From Kalaharituber pfeilii (lineage: Eukaryota > Ascomycota > Pezizomycetes > Pezizales > Pezizaceae): a stretch of 64,000 nucleotides of DNA. The notes beneath the pieces were generated by a model, which saw nothing but the letters and a program-made list of their open reading frames with translations, did no database searches and was not told where the DNA came from. Shown piece by piece: positions 24,060-36,541 of the stretch. Each line of letters begins with the position of its first letter. Positions within the stretch are counted from its first letter, which is position 1. Location of the stretch: assembly GCA_015179045.1 (NCBI GenBank), contig WHUZ01000072.1, positions 248,001 to 312,000 on the forward strand. Direction: 5' to 3'. The position numbers and the translations under genes were made by a program.

Positions 24060-24125
24060 AACAGGCCAGGCCAGGCCAACCAGGCCAGTCCAGACCATTC
24101 AGGCCAGCCCAGGCCATTCAGGCAG
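24060..24125. repeat. Short GGCCAGxCCA-type tandem repeats
   Basis: The words CAGGCCAGGCCA, CAGGCCAGTCCA and CAGGCCAGCCCA recur about every 10-20 bp, mixed with CATTCAGGC. It is a degenerate microsatellite-like patch beside the retroposon copies. Confidence 0.55.
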
Positions 24126-24266
24126 GTTTAAGCCAATGAAACGAATTCCTCCACCAGTTATTCAGGTGAATTAAGGCCAGCGTTTACCAGATTGTTTGAG
24201 TATTTAAATGAGTAAAATCTTCCATATATCTAGAATTTTAAACAGCAGCAGTCTACGACTTCAGTC

Positions 24267-24358
24267 AAGTATGTATCACATACCTAAATCCTCGCCATAG
24301 CCCACAGGGTGGCACGCGAGTAATGATATTAAAAAAAAAAAAAAAAGTATGTATCACA
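24267..24358 (+). mobile_element. Truncated retroposon with poly(A) tail and 14-bp target-site duplication
   Basis: A 50-bp body (24281-24330) ends in GAGTAATGATATT followed by 14 or more A residues. It is flanked by perfect 14-bp repeats AAGTATGTATCACA at 24267-24280 and 24345-24358. Poly(A) plus a duplicated target site is the signature of target-primed reverse transcription. The body is too short to be autonomous, so this is a 5'-truncated SINE- or LINE-like insertion. Confidence 0.75.
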
Positions 24359-24743
24359 CTTTATATTCAAGAATACATACTAACAATTCTTCAAAGTTTT
24401 AGAAATGACAGATCTTCCAGACAATACAACAGACGGGACTCAATTCTTTGATGATGATACCTAATGGGCGACTGTCAATTACTGATAGCGGAAATATCCA
24501 GGACTATTAAAATCTAATTCACCTGGGTTAACTTCTAAAATCACTTGAATTTACGTAAATGGCCTGGACCGGATCCTTCATAATATCAGTCTCTGTGGTG
24601 TTGAGGTTAGCATCGCGGTAATTCGGCGATCATCACGTGCCCTTGCGTAATACACGCGCACTGGCGCTAAGAGGCTTGCCAATACCGCCATAGCGCGCGT
24701 TTGTGTTTTACCTCTTAAGTGAGTGAATACGGTATTGAGCGTA

Positions 24744-24780
24744 GGGCAGGGGCGGGGGCGGGGGGCGGGGGCGGGGCAGG
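24744..24780 (+). repeat. G-rich tract with G-quadruplex potential
   Basis: At least five G runs of three to six are separated by single C residues, about 480-520 bp upstream of the CaM kinase ATG. The pattern meets the usual G3+N1-7 quadruplex rule. Confidence 0.55.
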
Positions 24781-25260
24781 AGTGGCTGGTTTGCTTGGCG
24801 CTGATGGGAGCTACAGCTGTCGCAGCCTGGCGCTGGCCTGTTTCGAGGTCAGCGGCACTGTGGCGTTGGGCCCTTGCTGCGCTTGCGGGCACCAGGAGGC
24901 GCCAGGACGGCTCGGGGCTGCCAGGACAGAGAGCCGATGGGCGGGCGGTGGCCTCGTGGGCGGCCAAGCGGTGCGCTGCACAGCGCCTGCAGCGTCCGTA
25001 TATAAGCAGCTTCCCGGGCGTGGTCATGCCCCGCGGGAGCACACACATACGACAGCCTCATTCTCGAGCCCCATCGACGGCTGCTCGCTCGCTACCCCAA
25101 CAGCCGCCGCTGCTGCCTGCTTACGCAATTTCCCCCTTACATAGTCCCGGCTCATAAAGCTACCCGACTTCCCCCCATCGACATTCGCTTATTGCTTCCC
25201 TACCGCGGCCTTCCCGCAACCTTACCCCACCTGAAGCACCGATCCACATCAACACCCACA

Positions 25261-26748
<1,488 letters not shown>

Positions 26749-27830
26749 TTCGTCAAGTTACTTTCTCGACTGTTCATTTTTGGAAAGATCTGCGTTGGAT
26801 TGAAGACTTTTTGCCGTGGATTGTCATCTTGGGAAAGTAGAGATGGTCTCTAAACCTTATTTAACCATCATGGGAGCGTTAAGGAGGGCGCAGCTGAGAC
26901 TGGGAATGGAAGGGCGTAATTCTGCTATGGTTTTATGCTACTTTTGCTTGTGCTCATCATCAGGGTTTTGGCATCTGGGAGCTGGGGAATGGCTTTATCA
27001 ATTGTTTCAACTGCATATCTTTTATGCTATTTAGTTTGATGTATTCCAAATTAGTGCTAGCTTTCTGGTTTCGCTTGGTTAACCGAGGCTGCTGCCTGCC
27101 TGGTGCAAATAAGTACTTACTGAGTTGATTCCGAGTATATCCCATGCATCGTCCAGTCGAGGCTGCTGTGATAGTATGCCAACTGCTGCCGTGTGCAACC
27201 GAATTCTTCGCCTGCAATGATCCTACTATCTCAAATTTAGTTTGATGCACAACGTGATCACGACCAAAATGCCAAGCTGGAGCGTTTTCCCAATCCCTAT
27301 ATTCATCCCGGCTATTAATGATCCAAGTGGGCGTTTTGTCTACCAAGCCCGCTTCCTTATCGCCTGTTTCCTCTCTTCTCGAACTTTAAGTTATTTTGAA
27401 CTCAGATTAAGTCTAACAGAGGGCGTCAGGGTCGGTTCAAGAGCAGTTCGCACCAAAAACTTAATGGGCTTACCTATTTAGTTAGACTATATTCAGCATC
27501 ATTCAGACTTTTCAATTCCGCCTCGCGAACCATTCGCTTCTTACGTTTGTATAAATGATTCCGGTTGGCTGTCGAGGACGGGGTATCTACATCTCGAGCT
27601 CTGCGCCTGTTAGTACTACCATCCCTATTCTGTTTCAGCATCGGAGCAGCACCTGCAAGCCTGACGGCACGCGCCAGTTGAGTTTAGTAGTAATTCAGGC
27701 GACAGCTTCCATCCATCCCCGGCCCGGTTCAAACGCACCTAACAAAGCAACCATTCAACCAACTAACCAACCAACCAGCAACCTTCGCTGCAATATTGCT
27801 TGGAGCTTTTCAGACGTCGAGGGTTGAAAT
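26749..27830. other. Spacer between CaM kinase and LDB17
   Basis: About 1.1 kb with no recognisable coding sequence. It presumably holds the kinase 3' UTR and the LDB17 promoter. A CAACCAACTAACCAACCAACCA run lies at about 27750-27776, upstream of the LDB17 ATG. Confidence 0.45.
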
Positions 27831-30003
27831 ATGGAATTCGATGTCTCCTACAGCCTGGAAAATGAGCAGCAATTCTGGGATGGTACGAGCAAGTCACATT
27901 TTAAGCTTTGTCTTTTCCACTGTTTCTATGATAGGGAGGAATGCTAACTGGGTTTCCAAAATCCGCTTTGGCGGCTCTCGAGTATTACAGAACTGGATGA
28001 GATAGTCAACAGTCCATGCAGAACGACACAGTTGGTGGAAAATAATCTCAGGGCATATTTGGGATTTGTGACGGACTTTCAAGGTTGGTACTGTCGCTAT
28101 TGCTGCTACGAAATTCTCACCGCTTCGCCCTTACTGATGACAGTTTGAGTTTTGCGTAGATGAGTATCTTAAGTCGGCTTCGGACTGGGCTAGGTGCAGC
28201 TTCTCCTTCCTTGGCTCGCCCATGTTTGAAAGTCACAAAGAATACATTCGTAGCCGGTTGATTGAGCGACTGCAGCTTGAGGAGTCCAATCCAGCAATAT
28301 ACTTGATATCTACAGTTTTACTGTTCGATGGTCGGCAGAATCAGGAGACATTTGAGAGGATGCAGGGGGAGGGATTATTTCGACGCCTACTGACGCTCAT
28401 TACGATGAAAAAGCAGCAAGAAGATAAGGAGTGCAGGAATAGGCTATTGGAAACTCTCTATGAGATGAGCAGGGTCCAAAGGCTAAGATGGGAGGACCTA
28501 GGTAGGTGGCAATCTATCTATGAACCAGCGGAAGTGGCAATTGCATGTTTAACGCTGATTGATGTTTCGTGTGCAGCGGCTATCGACGATGCATTCATCA
28601 CATATCTATTCGAGCTGGTAGAAGAGCAAGCAGAGCTGGAAGATCCATACCACTATGTGATTATTCGCGCCCTGGTATGTTCATAGCATCTATCTTTGCG
28701 AGGGGTTAGCAGTATTAACCAAATACAGCTCGTGCTCAATGAACAATATATGGTCTCAGCGCTTGCACCATCCACTGAAAGTGACAAAGGGTCTGGAGCT
28801 CACGACTTGTTAACGAACAAAGTAATCAAGACTTTGTGTTTCAAGGGAGACGTGTATAAAACGTTTGGAGAAAATATAATCTTACTGCTTAATAGAGAGA
28901 GTAGGGCGCCTCTCTTCAGAAGTTCAAAAAGGAGATCCTGGTATGGGACATTTAGTGGAAGCTAACGTGTTGCTTTGCAGCGGAAACGAGCCTACAACTT
29001 TTAATATTGAAAGTAATATACCTTCTGTGCACAACTGTCGCGACATATGAATATTTCTACCGTAATGATCTATATGTTCTCGTCGATGTTGTGATTCGGA
29101 ATCTATTGGACCTTCCGGATGATGCTGAATCAGTATGGCCCTTCCCTTCTATCTCGTCTCTTTCTATCTCCTCTCCAAGTTTCAAGATCTTTGTACATAC
29201 TTACACTATGTCGCTAGCTCCGCCATACGTACCTCCGCGTCCTATATCCGCTACTTGCACATACACAGCTCCGCAATCCACCATTCTACAAGTCGTCAGA
29301 ATTGCTCATGTTGTTCAACACGTTGGCCTCGATACGATATAATCATTTTCAACCTGTAGACGAAACAACTATTCGGCTTGTCACAAGATGCTCAAATGTG
29401 CCATGGCTGGCGGAGGAAGCAGTGAAGACTTCGCGGCCGCAGCCCACAGCGGAGGAACCCATTACAGAAGCTGGATCAACAACGTCTTCAACTGCAAGCG
29501 AAGAATCAGAGCTAGTATTGAAGCCAGTCGAGGTTGCGGTAGTCCCTGGAAAAGGTCTATTACAGAAATCTAGCGCGGCGGCTGCGAGACTGGGAATGAA
29601 CTTGGAAGAGGGATTGAGGAGTTCTGTCGAGGTTGCAGCTGTGGCCGAGAAGCCTGGAGTCATGGCACCAAGTCGGAGCCGGGCAGCCAGTGGTGCGCCA
29701 TCAGCAGCTCATACCGTCAACGCCCGACCGCCCCCCCCTCCTCCCCCAAAGCTCCCACCCCACGCACATATACTCCCGCCATCGCAACCTTCTTCACCAC
29801 CACCACCTCAACCTCCACCTCCTCCAGCTCAAAGAAAAGCGAAGGTACCTCCACCGCCCCCACGACCACGGGTATCGCCTCCGGTATCAGGGTCTTCGTC
29901 CCCAGCAGCGCCGACTTCCATGCCAAGGATTGCGCGCTCTGCAACTCAGCCAATATCGGGGTCGAAGGGCTTGAAGCCACCGGCACCGCCCCCCCAAGAG
30001 TGA
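27831..30003 (+). CDS. LDB17: SPIN90/Ldb17/Dip1 family Arp2/3 regulator
   Basis: Seven exons: join(27831..27882, 27991..28083, 28160..28501, 28577..28674, 28729..28900, 28981..29132, 29218..30003), 564 aa. This family activates Arp2/3 to make the first linear actin filaments at endocytic patches. The all-helical leucine-rich domain covers about residues 20-370: [126 protein letters not shown]. Each of these is contiguous only after splicing. The C-terminal 160 residues are disordered with poly-Pro blocks ([22 protein letters not shown]) suited to SH3 partners of the endocytic coat. The 75-bp intron 28502..28576 is a multiple of three with no in-frame stop, so retention would insert 25 residues. 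One donor is non-consensus (G|GTTGGT, 28084). The family is clear; exon ends are inferred by hand. Confidence 0.9.
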
Positions 30004-30425
30004 GGAGGTCGCAGCCGGCAATGGGGACAAATACGAGTACGGCAGCGGCGACGTCACCGGAGGTAGCACAAACGACAGCAGGGGTACACGGGGGCCATCA
30101 GCATCTGCATCCTCATCACTACCATACGGCGGCTGCAGCGGTGGCGGCGATGGAAGGTGGCGGGGCGAGTGTGGATTCGGGTGGTGGAGGGATGATTGCG
30201 ACGTTGAGTTAGCGGGACCTTGGAATGGGAGTCCTGGGCAGCATAAAGTTTGAAGGGGTGTTGGGGGGTATGCATGAACATGGAATTATACATTGCTTTT
30301 GTGAGATTATGAAAGGAGTAGGGAAGTCTGGTTATAGTATCTTTGGTATGTTAGTGTAAATTTGCCTCTTTTTTTTCTTTTTCTTTTTTCTTTTTTTCTT
30401 TTCTTTTTTTTTTTTTGTTTTGTGC

Positions 30426-30456
<31 letters not shown>

Positions 30457-31813
30457 CTATTCCATTGCTTTTAGAGTATTTCATGAATTAATGGATGAGG
30501 AGTTTTTGTGAGTGTAATCGTTCACCTTTTTGTTTTTATATTATTTTCTATGTTATAGGACAATCTTCGTATGATTGAATTGGAATGCAAGTTAAGAAAA
30601 GTCATCAATGTTCAGTCAGTTCAGCTCCCAAAGGGCCCTGATACCATATTGGCTGAACAAGTAGTAGATAAAAGTAAACATAATGACAAGTAGTACATTC
30701 AAGATTTTACTACCGTTTGCGGCCCTAACGGTGAATGCCACCGAGTCCCATCTCCCATGGTTTGTTCAAGTAGATATTATTTAGGACGATGTTGAAATGG
30801 TTATCGAGGCGAGCAAGCAACACAAAAAACGACCTCGGCCAAATGTCATTGAGATTAGGAAATGCAGACAAAACAACAGTCATGATGCTATATCTAAATA
30901 CATATAGGTCGTATTATGGCTTGTAGTTTATATATATATATTCGAGGCTCGCCAGGCCCCTACTAGTACAATCAACTCAACATAATGACAAACGGGGCAT
31001 CTGAGAAATTACATGATACTTCACCTCTCAAAACACCTCACTTTTCCCAATGATGCTTGTTCACCGCTGCCGTCGTTCCCATTCTCATCCTTCACCACTC
31101 GTGGACATTTGCTGGAGATGAGCTTTGATGTTGGTTCAGCGAAAGAAGCAAGCAGATTTCGACGATGGATGCTCTGCTCCACCGTCCTTACTTGCTTCTC
31201 TAGTAAATTTTTCAAGTACTTTCCTGGTATTGCCAATGTTGCATTTTTTTTTTTTTTTTTTTTGGGGGGGGGCGCGCCTAGGGTCTTCTTTGTTTGGAAC
31301 ATTTGCTATCACATATTCTTTCTTTTTACTTCTTGCACAGCTCAAGTGCTTTCCGCTGTTGTCAAACTTGTTTGCGTGTACAAATTTTTATAGAGGCTGG
31401 CTAGAAGGAGATGCTTAACTCTTCGAAGTATGTGTCCGTCCAAGTATGGCCCTCAGCAATTTATACTCAGTTTATCAATCACTGCGCCGGATTCAGCGTC
31501 TGGCTCTGAGAAGCGCTCCTCATGGCTTTGCACTGTACTGGCACCTGCTGGCACACGATGTGCACCGGACCTACGGCTGCTGCGCTGCCAGCAATAACGT
31601 GCTCAGATGCGGCGGCGCTCGTTTGCCCGGACGGGGCAGCTAGCCTGGCCCAGGCCTCGACTAGCCGGGCCCGTCCTTTATTTTATTTAACGTGGGTCCC
31701 GCCCGCCCGCGCCCGCCGCGCCCGCCGCACCCGCGAAGCATTCTGGTCGCAACTGCGCCCGCCGCCCCAGCAGCCCAGCAGCCCCCCCCAATTCCCTTTC
31801 CCTTGTACTGCGC

Positions 31814-31903
31814 TGTACCGTACCGTACCGTATCGTACCGTACCGTACCACACCGTACCGTACCACACCGCACCGCACCGCACCGCACCGCACCGCACCG
31901 CAC
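31814..31903. repeat. Pentanucleotide minisatellite, CCGTA then CCGCA units
   Basis: About 18 consecutive 5-bp units. The first two-thirds are CCGTA with scattered ACACC variants; the last third is uniform CCGCA. The unit change is a single T/C transition. Confidence 0.85.
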
Positions 31904-32131
31904 TCCGTCCGCACGCAGCTCTCGCGGCCCTCCAAACCGCGCTGCTCACCCGCCCGCCCGCTGCGCTGTCTCCTGCCAGCGGCCCTTCGCCCTTGTGCCT
32001 GGCCGCTGCCCTTGTGCTACCCGCCCCCGTGGTCCTGCTCTCCCGCGCCCGCAGTTGCCCACCCACCTCCGCTGCCGCGGTACAAGTGGTGGTGCTTTAC
32101 TTGCTGCTTCGATAACCCACGCAGCTACCTC

Positions 32132-32181
32132 TCTATACGTCCCCCCCTCCCCCCCCTCCCCCCCCCTCCCCCCCCCTCCCC
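32132..32181. repeat. C-tract array (G-quadruplex potential on the minus strand)
   Basis: Runs of seven to nine C separated by single T residues, about 690-740 bp upstream of the FCP1 ATG. The complementary strand satisfies G3+N1-7 rules for a quadruplex. Confidence 0.7.
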
Positions 32182-32872
32182 ACCACCCCCACGTCGCACT
32201 TCAATTCACTCGCAATCGCTATAACTTGGCCAGCCTCAGTGAACTCCAACTCGACACCGTGCCTCGTTACTTATCATCATTGCGTTCGCCAGCACTCTAT
32301 ATCGGTAAGTCGGCTTGGGCATCGCTACATCCTGGTTGTCCTGTGCCATCACTCTATCACCAGCCCCCGTCGCTTGCGCTACATATCCGCTCTCCACACT
32401 GGATCACGGCTTCATTACCGTTAGAGAGCTGCGATTGAGATTGCGGGAGCCAGCAGTTTCTCTGGCTCTTCCAGCGCGCGCTCGATAACACTGCAGCCAT
32501 CGCTGGAAGCCCTTCCATCCAGCGCCGCCACCTCGGATTAACACTTTGAACTCGCATTCCAGAGCTTATTAGAAACATCTATCTCGAAGCTCACTGAAGA
32601 AGACTTACCAACTCTTATTAAAGGCGCTATTTAATTCACCTGGGCGGAGAAACTTGCAACCCTTCAATTTCAAAAGTATTCTTCCTGCTTTCAGCCCTGG
32701 GTCCCTCTTACAAAAACCATCTGAGCACAAGGACCGGATCGGTTCCACGGCAGTCGCCGAACGGTCGACTCACGAGGAAACAAGTCAAACAACATTACAC
32801 AACTAACTTCTCTATCTGAAGAATCAATCACAAAAAAACCTACATAAAGGTCGGACAAAAGTCGAAGCGGGC

Positions 32873-35800
32873 ATGCTACTCCAACTACCACACGAGCTAC
32901 ACTATCCTATCCACATCACCGCGGTCCTCAAACAACCTAATGATGAAATTAAGAAATACACACCGCTGGTTAGGTACAAGTTCAGAACGCTAGTTGATGA
33001 GGATGACGAGTTTACAGGCGAACCCCGGAAGGTGGAAAAGTGGTATCCTGCGACGTGGGATAGTCCTGTTGAGGGTGTTCTGAAAAGGTGGATGATTCGG
33101 GAAGGCTCAATTGTCACCAGTGGAAATGTTGATTTAGTAGAGATTGAGGAGCCGTGTCCGCATGATGTTCAGTTCGGGGGTATGTGCGCTGGTTGTGGTA
33201 TGGATATGACTTTGTGAGCTTGCCCAGTTTCCGGAGTAATATTATAACTTGACTAACGGCCATTTTGTTGAAGACAAGATTACATGTCATTCTCAAACAG
33301 GTCACGCGCAGATATTAGCATGGCACATGATAATCTGGCTGTGCTTGTTAGTCAAGACGTAAGGTTCTCATATGCGGTCAATTTGAAAAGAGCAAAGCCT
33401 TTTTTGCTGACTATAGTTCAATCCAGGAAGCAGCACGGTTAGAAGCAGAAGCAGAGCAGAGATTACTAGAATCAAGGAAACTATCTCTCGTGGTGGATCT
33501 GGACCAAACGATTATCCATGCCACTGTAGACCCAACTGTGGCCCAATGGCAGGCCAACCCATCTGAAGTCAACCATGAGGTGTTGAAAGATGTCCAGTCA
33601 TTCTCACTTCCAGATCCTGGATATGTCCCTGAAGGACAAAAGCCGCACGAGACATGGTACTATGTTAAATTACGGCCAGGCTTGAGACAGTTCTTGGAGA
33701 ACATATCCAAGCTATACGAGTTACACATCTATACTATGGGAACACGGGCATACGCACTCAATGTAGCAAAGATAGTTGATCCCGATGGAAAAATATTTGG
33801 TTCCAGAGTTTTAAGTAGGGACGAGAGTGGGAGTATGACAGAAAAGGATCTGAGACGTCTGTTTCCGAAGAATACGAAAATGGTAGTTATAATAGATGAC
33901 AGAGGAGATGTGTGGAAGTGGAGTGATAATTTGATCCGGGTCAAGCCGTATGACTTCTTTGTGGGGATTGGAGATATCAACTCAAGTTTTCTACCAAAGA
34001 AGCAAGAATTTCCTACAGGACCGAGTCCCACAGCAGCTGATGAGGCATCAGAAGCAGTCAAACCCGTAACAGAGGAAAAGCTTGATATGTTGGAGGATTT
34101 GCCCAGTGGAGAAACAGTAGCAGGCACGACTACACCAGCACCGGCTGACTTGACCACTCTTGAGCAGCTGGTAAAAATGGGTGCTAGTGACGATAAACTT
34201 CTCCTCGAGGAGCAAGCTCATCAACTAAGTGATGCTATTCGCACCCAGCAAGAGACGCGGCCCCTTGCCAAGCAACAACATTTACTGGATCTCCAGGACG
34301 AGGCTGAAGCTGCCGTAGTGGAGAATGGGGAAACGGGCAGCACTACCCCGAGCGAACATGGTGGTGTGAAGCATCGTCATCAGCTGATCAAGGATGAATA
34401 CCCTCGGGAACTTGAGCCCTTGGAGAGAAATCTCACAGAAGTGCATAGGGTGTTTTTCAAAGAATTTGATGAAAGCATGAGAAGAAATGGTAGCTGGGGC
34501 ACGAGAGCTGACATTGTACCGGATGTAAAAGTGTTAATGCCTAGAATGAAGCGTAAAACGCTGGACGGAGTAACATTGGTATTTTCTGGAGTGATACCGT
34601 TAGGAGCCAGTGTTCCGAAGTAAGGACCCTTGATAGTTCTTGAAAGGCACCTACTAATATTACGTAGTTCCGATATTGCTATTTGGGCCAGATCTTTTGG
34701 GGCCAGGATAGAAGAAAATCTCACTGCACGGGTTACTCACGTGGTCGCTGCACGGGTAATACTTTTTTATTAGCTTCCATAATACCTCTGCTAATATAAA
34801 TTGTGATACAGAGTCGTACAGCCAAGGTCCGTGAGGCAGCTCGCTATCCCCATATTCATATTGTGACGCCACAGTGGCTCTATGACTCCCTATCAAACTG
34901 GCGGCGAATGCCCCTTGAACCCTACCTAATTGCGATCCATCCGGAGGACCGGAATCCCCCAGGTGCTCCTTTGCCGGAGCTTGCCGATTCTTTAAATCTT
35001 CCGATGAGTAGTGACGAGGATGATGAAGATGACGAGGATGAGGGTGTGTTAGTTGACGAGGAAATGGAGATCGAGAACGATGCAGCCGAAGTCCTTAAGG
35101 AAGGGTTAACAGTTGATCGAGAGGACATATACCGGGAGTTGGAGGAGTTTTTGAGGGATACGGATGACGATGGTGAAGATGACGATGATACTGACCTTAA
35201 CATTGGGGATGATGGAGATGAAGGCGGTTCTAGAACTCTGCAAAATGGGGATGGTGGAATTAGCGATACGGAAAGCGTCGCTTCAACGGCATCTACACGC
35301 AGGCCGAAACGGCGAAAACATGCACAGAATATACCAAGGAAGCGTTCTCGGACGTCAACACTAGATGTTGATGGGGTTGACTCCGACACCAGGCATAATG
35401 CAGGTGCTGAACGGTCGTTTTCGTCTACTACGTCCATAGACGAGAGTGATGATGATAAGAATTGGAGTAGTTCCACATCACGACTGGCAAAAAGGCAGAA
35501 GCTGGCGCGTGAGCGTCATACTGGACTGAGGACTGTTGTTACGCCAACGTCTTTGGAAGCCGAACACGAAGAGGGAAAAGAAGCTATGAAGGAAGAGGAT
35601 AAGAAAAGGCAAAAGCTACCTGAAGGGTCTGAAAACAATAATTCTGGAATACCAAGCCCAGCCGCAAGTACCAAGGATGACGATGGGGTGGAAAATATTC
35701 CGAAGAGCTTGACAACGTCAATGGTAGTTGGTAGTACCCCCGATGCTAGTGGGGAATCTAAAGCTGAAGGTGGTATTGATGATGGTGAAGGCACTGGGGA

Positions 35801-35897
35801 TGCTGCGGCAGGTGACGGTGGAGACGGTGACAGCTTCTATGAGGAACTCGACGAGGAGGCGTTTGCGGCGGCGTTGGAGGAGGAGCTTGAGTCGTGA
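32873..35897 (+). CDS. FCP1: RNA polymerase II CTD phosphatase Fcp1
   Basis: Five exons: join(32873..33213, 33274..33358, 33427..34619, 34668..34755, 34812..35897), 930 aa. Fcp1 dephosphorylates the heptad-repeat tail of Rpb1, chiefly Ser2-P, to recycle polymerase. Order of domains: an N-terminal lipoyl-like fold with CPHDVQFGGMCAGCGMDM; the FCPH catalytic domain with the DxDxT nucleophile motif D-L-D-Q-T (33496-33510, from residue 166), YYVKLRPGLRQFL and IIDDRGDVWKWSDNLI; a variable linker; a BRCT domain (about 522-605) with GVTLVFSGVIPLG, IAIWARSFGARIEENLTARVTHVVAAR and HIVTPQWLYDSLSNWRR; then a long acidic tail ending FYEELDEEAFAAALEEELES, the TFIIF (RAP74)-binding type of end. Junctions restore DMTLQDYMSFSN and VPNSDIAIWA. 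The ATG at 32873 begins the conserved LQLPHELHYPIHIT segment. Confidence 0.95.
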
Positions 35898-36506
35898 CAC
35901 ATTGACCCTCTTCATTTCTCTCTTCGACAATCTGATTTTTCCTGCGGCATCATTTTACGTCCCTATTCTCCCTTTCACCAATTTATGTCTCTCGTCACGG
36001 TACATTGTCTGTGTATAGAATCCTAATACTACTAAAGTATATATATCTCAAAACCTCTCGCGAATGATTTTTCTCCCTTTTTCTCTTCCTTAACCTTGTT
36101 CATTACTACCCGCTTATTTTTTTTCGTCTGCCGGTATGGCCATCTTATTTCCTTCTTACTTTTTGGGGGGAAGGGAAAATTTTGCTCTTTTTTTGTTTGT
36201 TTTGTTTTCTATGGTTTCACTCCCGGACAAAGAATTTTTCACGATCTAGTTAATCTCGCCTCTTTTTTTTCGTTTGCATTTTCCGCAAACTTTGCTACAA
36301 TTTTTTTTTCTTTCGGCCGGTTGAAATTCCTCCTAACCACATATCTATGAAGCAGTTTGTTTGCTGTTAACTTGGGCCCAATCTTGTTTTAATTCTTCCG
36401 CCAATTTATCTACTACTACTATATAGTCCGAACATTCATACATAATGATCATTTTATCATTTGTTGGTTTTTTACCTGTGCAATACTGCGTTCTGCGTCA
36501 TGAAGT

Positions 36507-36541
<35 letters not shown>

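Larger units (their letters stand above)
22672..25260. other. Spacer rich in repeats, then GC-rich CaM kinase leader
   Basis: From 22.7 to 23.7 kb nothing is recognised. From 23.7 to 24.4 kb there is a cluster of short retroposon copies and a palindrome, listed separately. From 24.6 to 25.26 kb the sequence turns GC-rich, with overlapping ORFs of random character, and probably carries the CaM kinase promoter and 5' leader. Confidence 0.5.
30004..32872. other. Spacer with simple repeats and long GC-rich FCP1 leader
   Basis: The sequence has T-rich and (TG)n-G17 tracts at 30370-30456, then AT-rich unrecognised DNA to about 31.2 kb, with a T20-G9 junction at 31244-31272. From 31.6 kb it is strongly GC-rich, with the pentanucleotide repeats and C-tracts listed separately. 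ORFs there are repeat translations. The segment 32.2-32.87 kb is likely the FCP1 promoter and leader. Confidence 0.5.

Noticed and set aside
23928..24345. A 417-bp MITE with 50-bp terminal inverted repeats
   Set aside because: The two ends are better explained as two oppositely oriented poly(A)-tailed retroposon copies, because one has its own 14-bp target-site duplication excluding the rest.
24578..25157. Overlapping 140-156-codon ORFs on both strands before CaM kinase
   Set aside because: High GC removes stop codons; composition is random Arg/Ala/Gly/Pro and there is no family signal.
31522..32438. Overlapping plus-strand ORFs of 197 and 248 codons, and minus-strand ORFs at 31661-32066
   Set aside because: They mostly translate the CCGTA/CCGCA minisatellite and C-tracts, with protein repeats in every frame.
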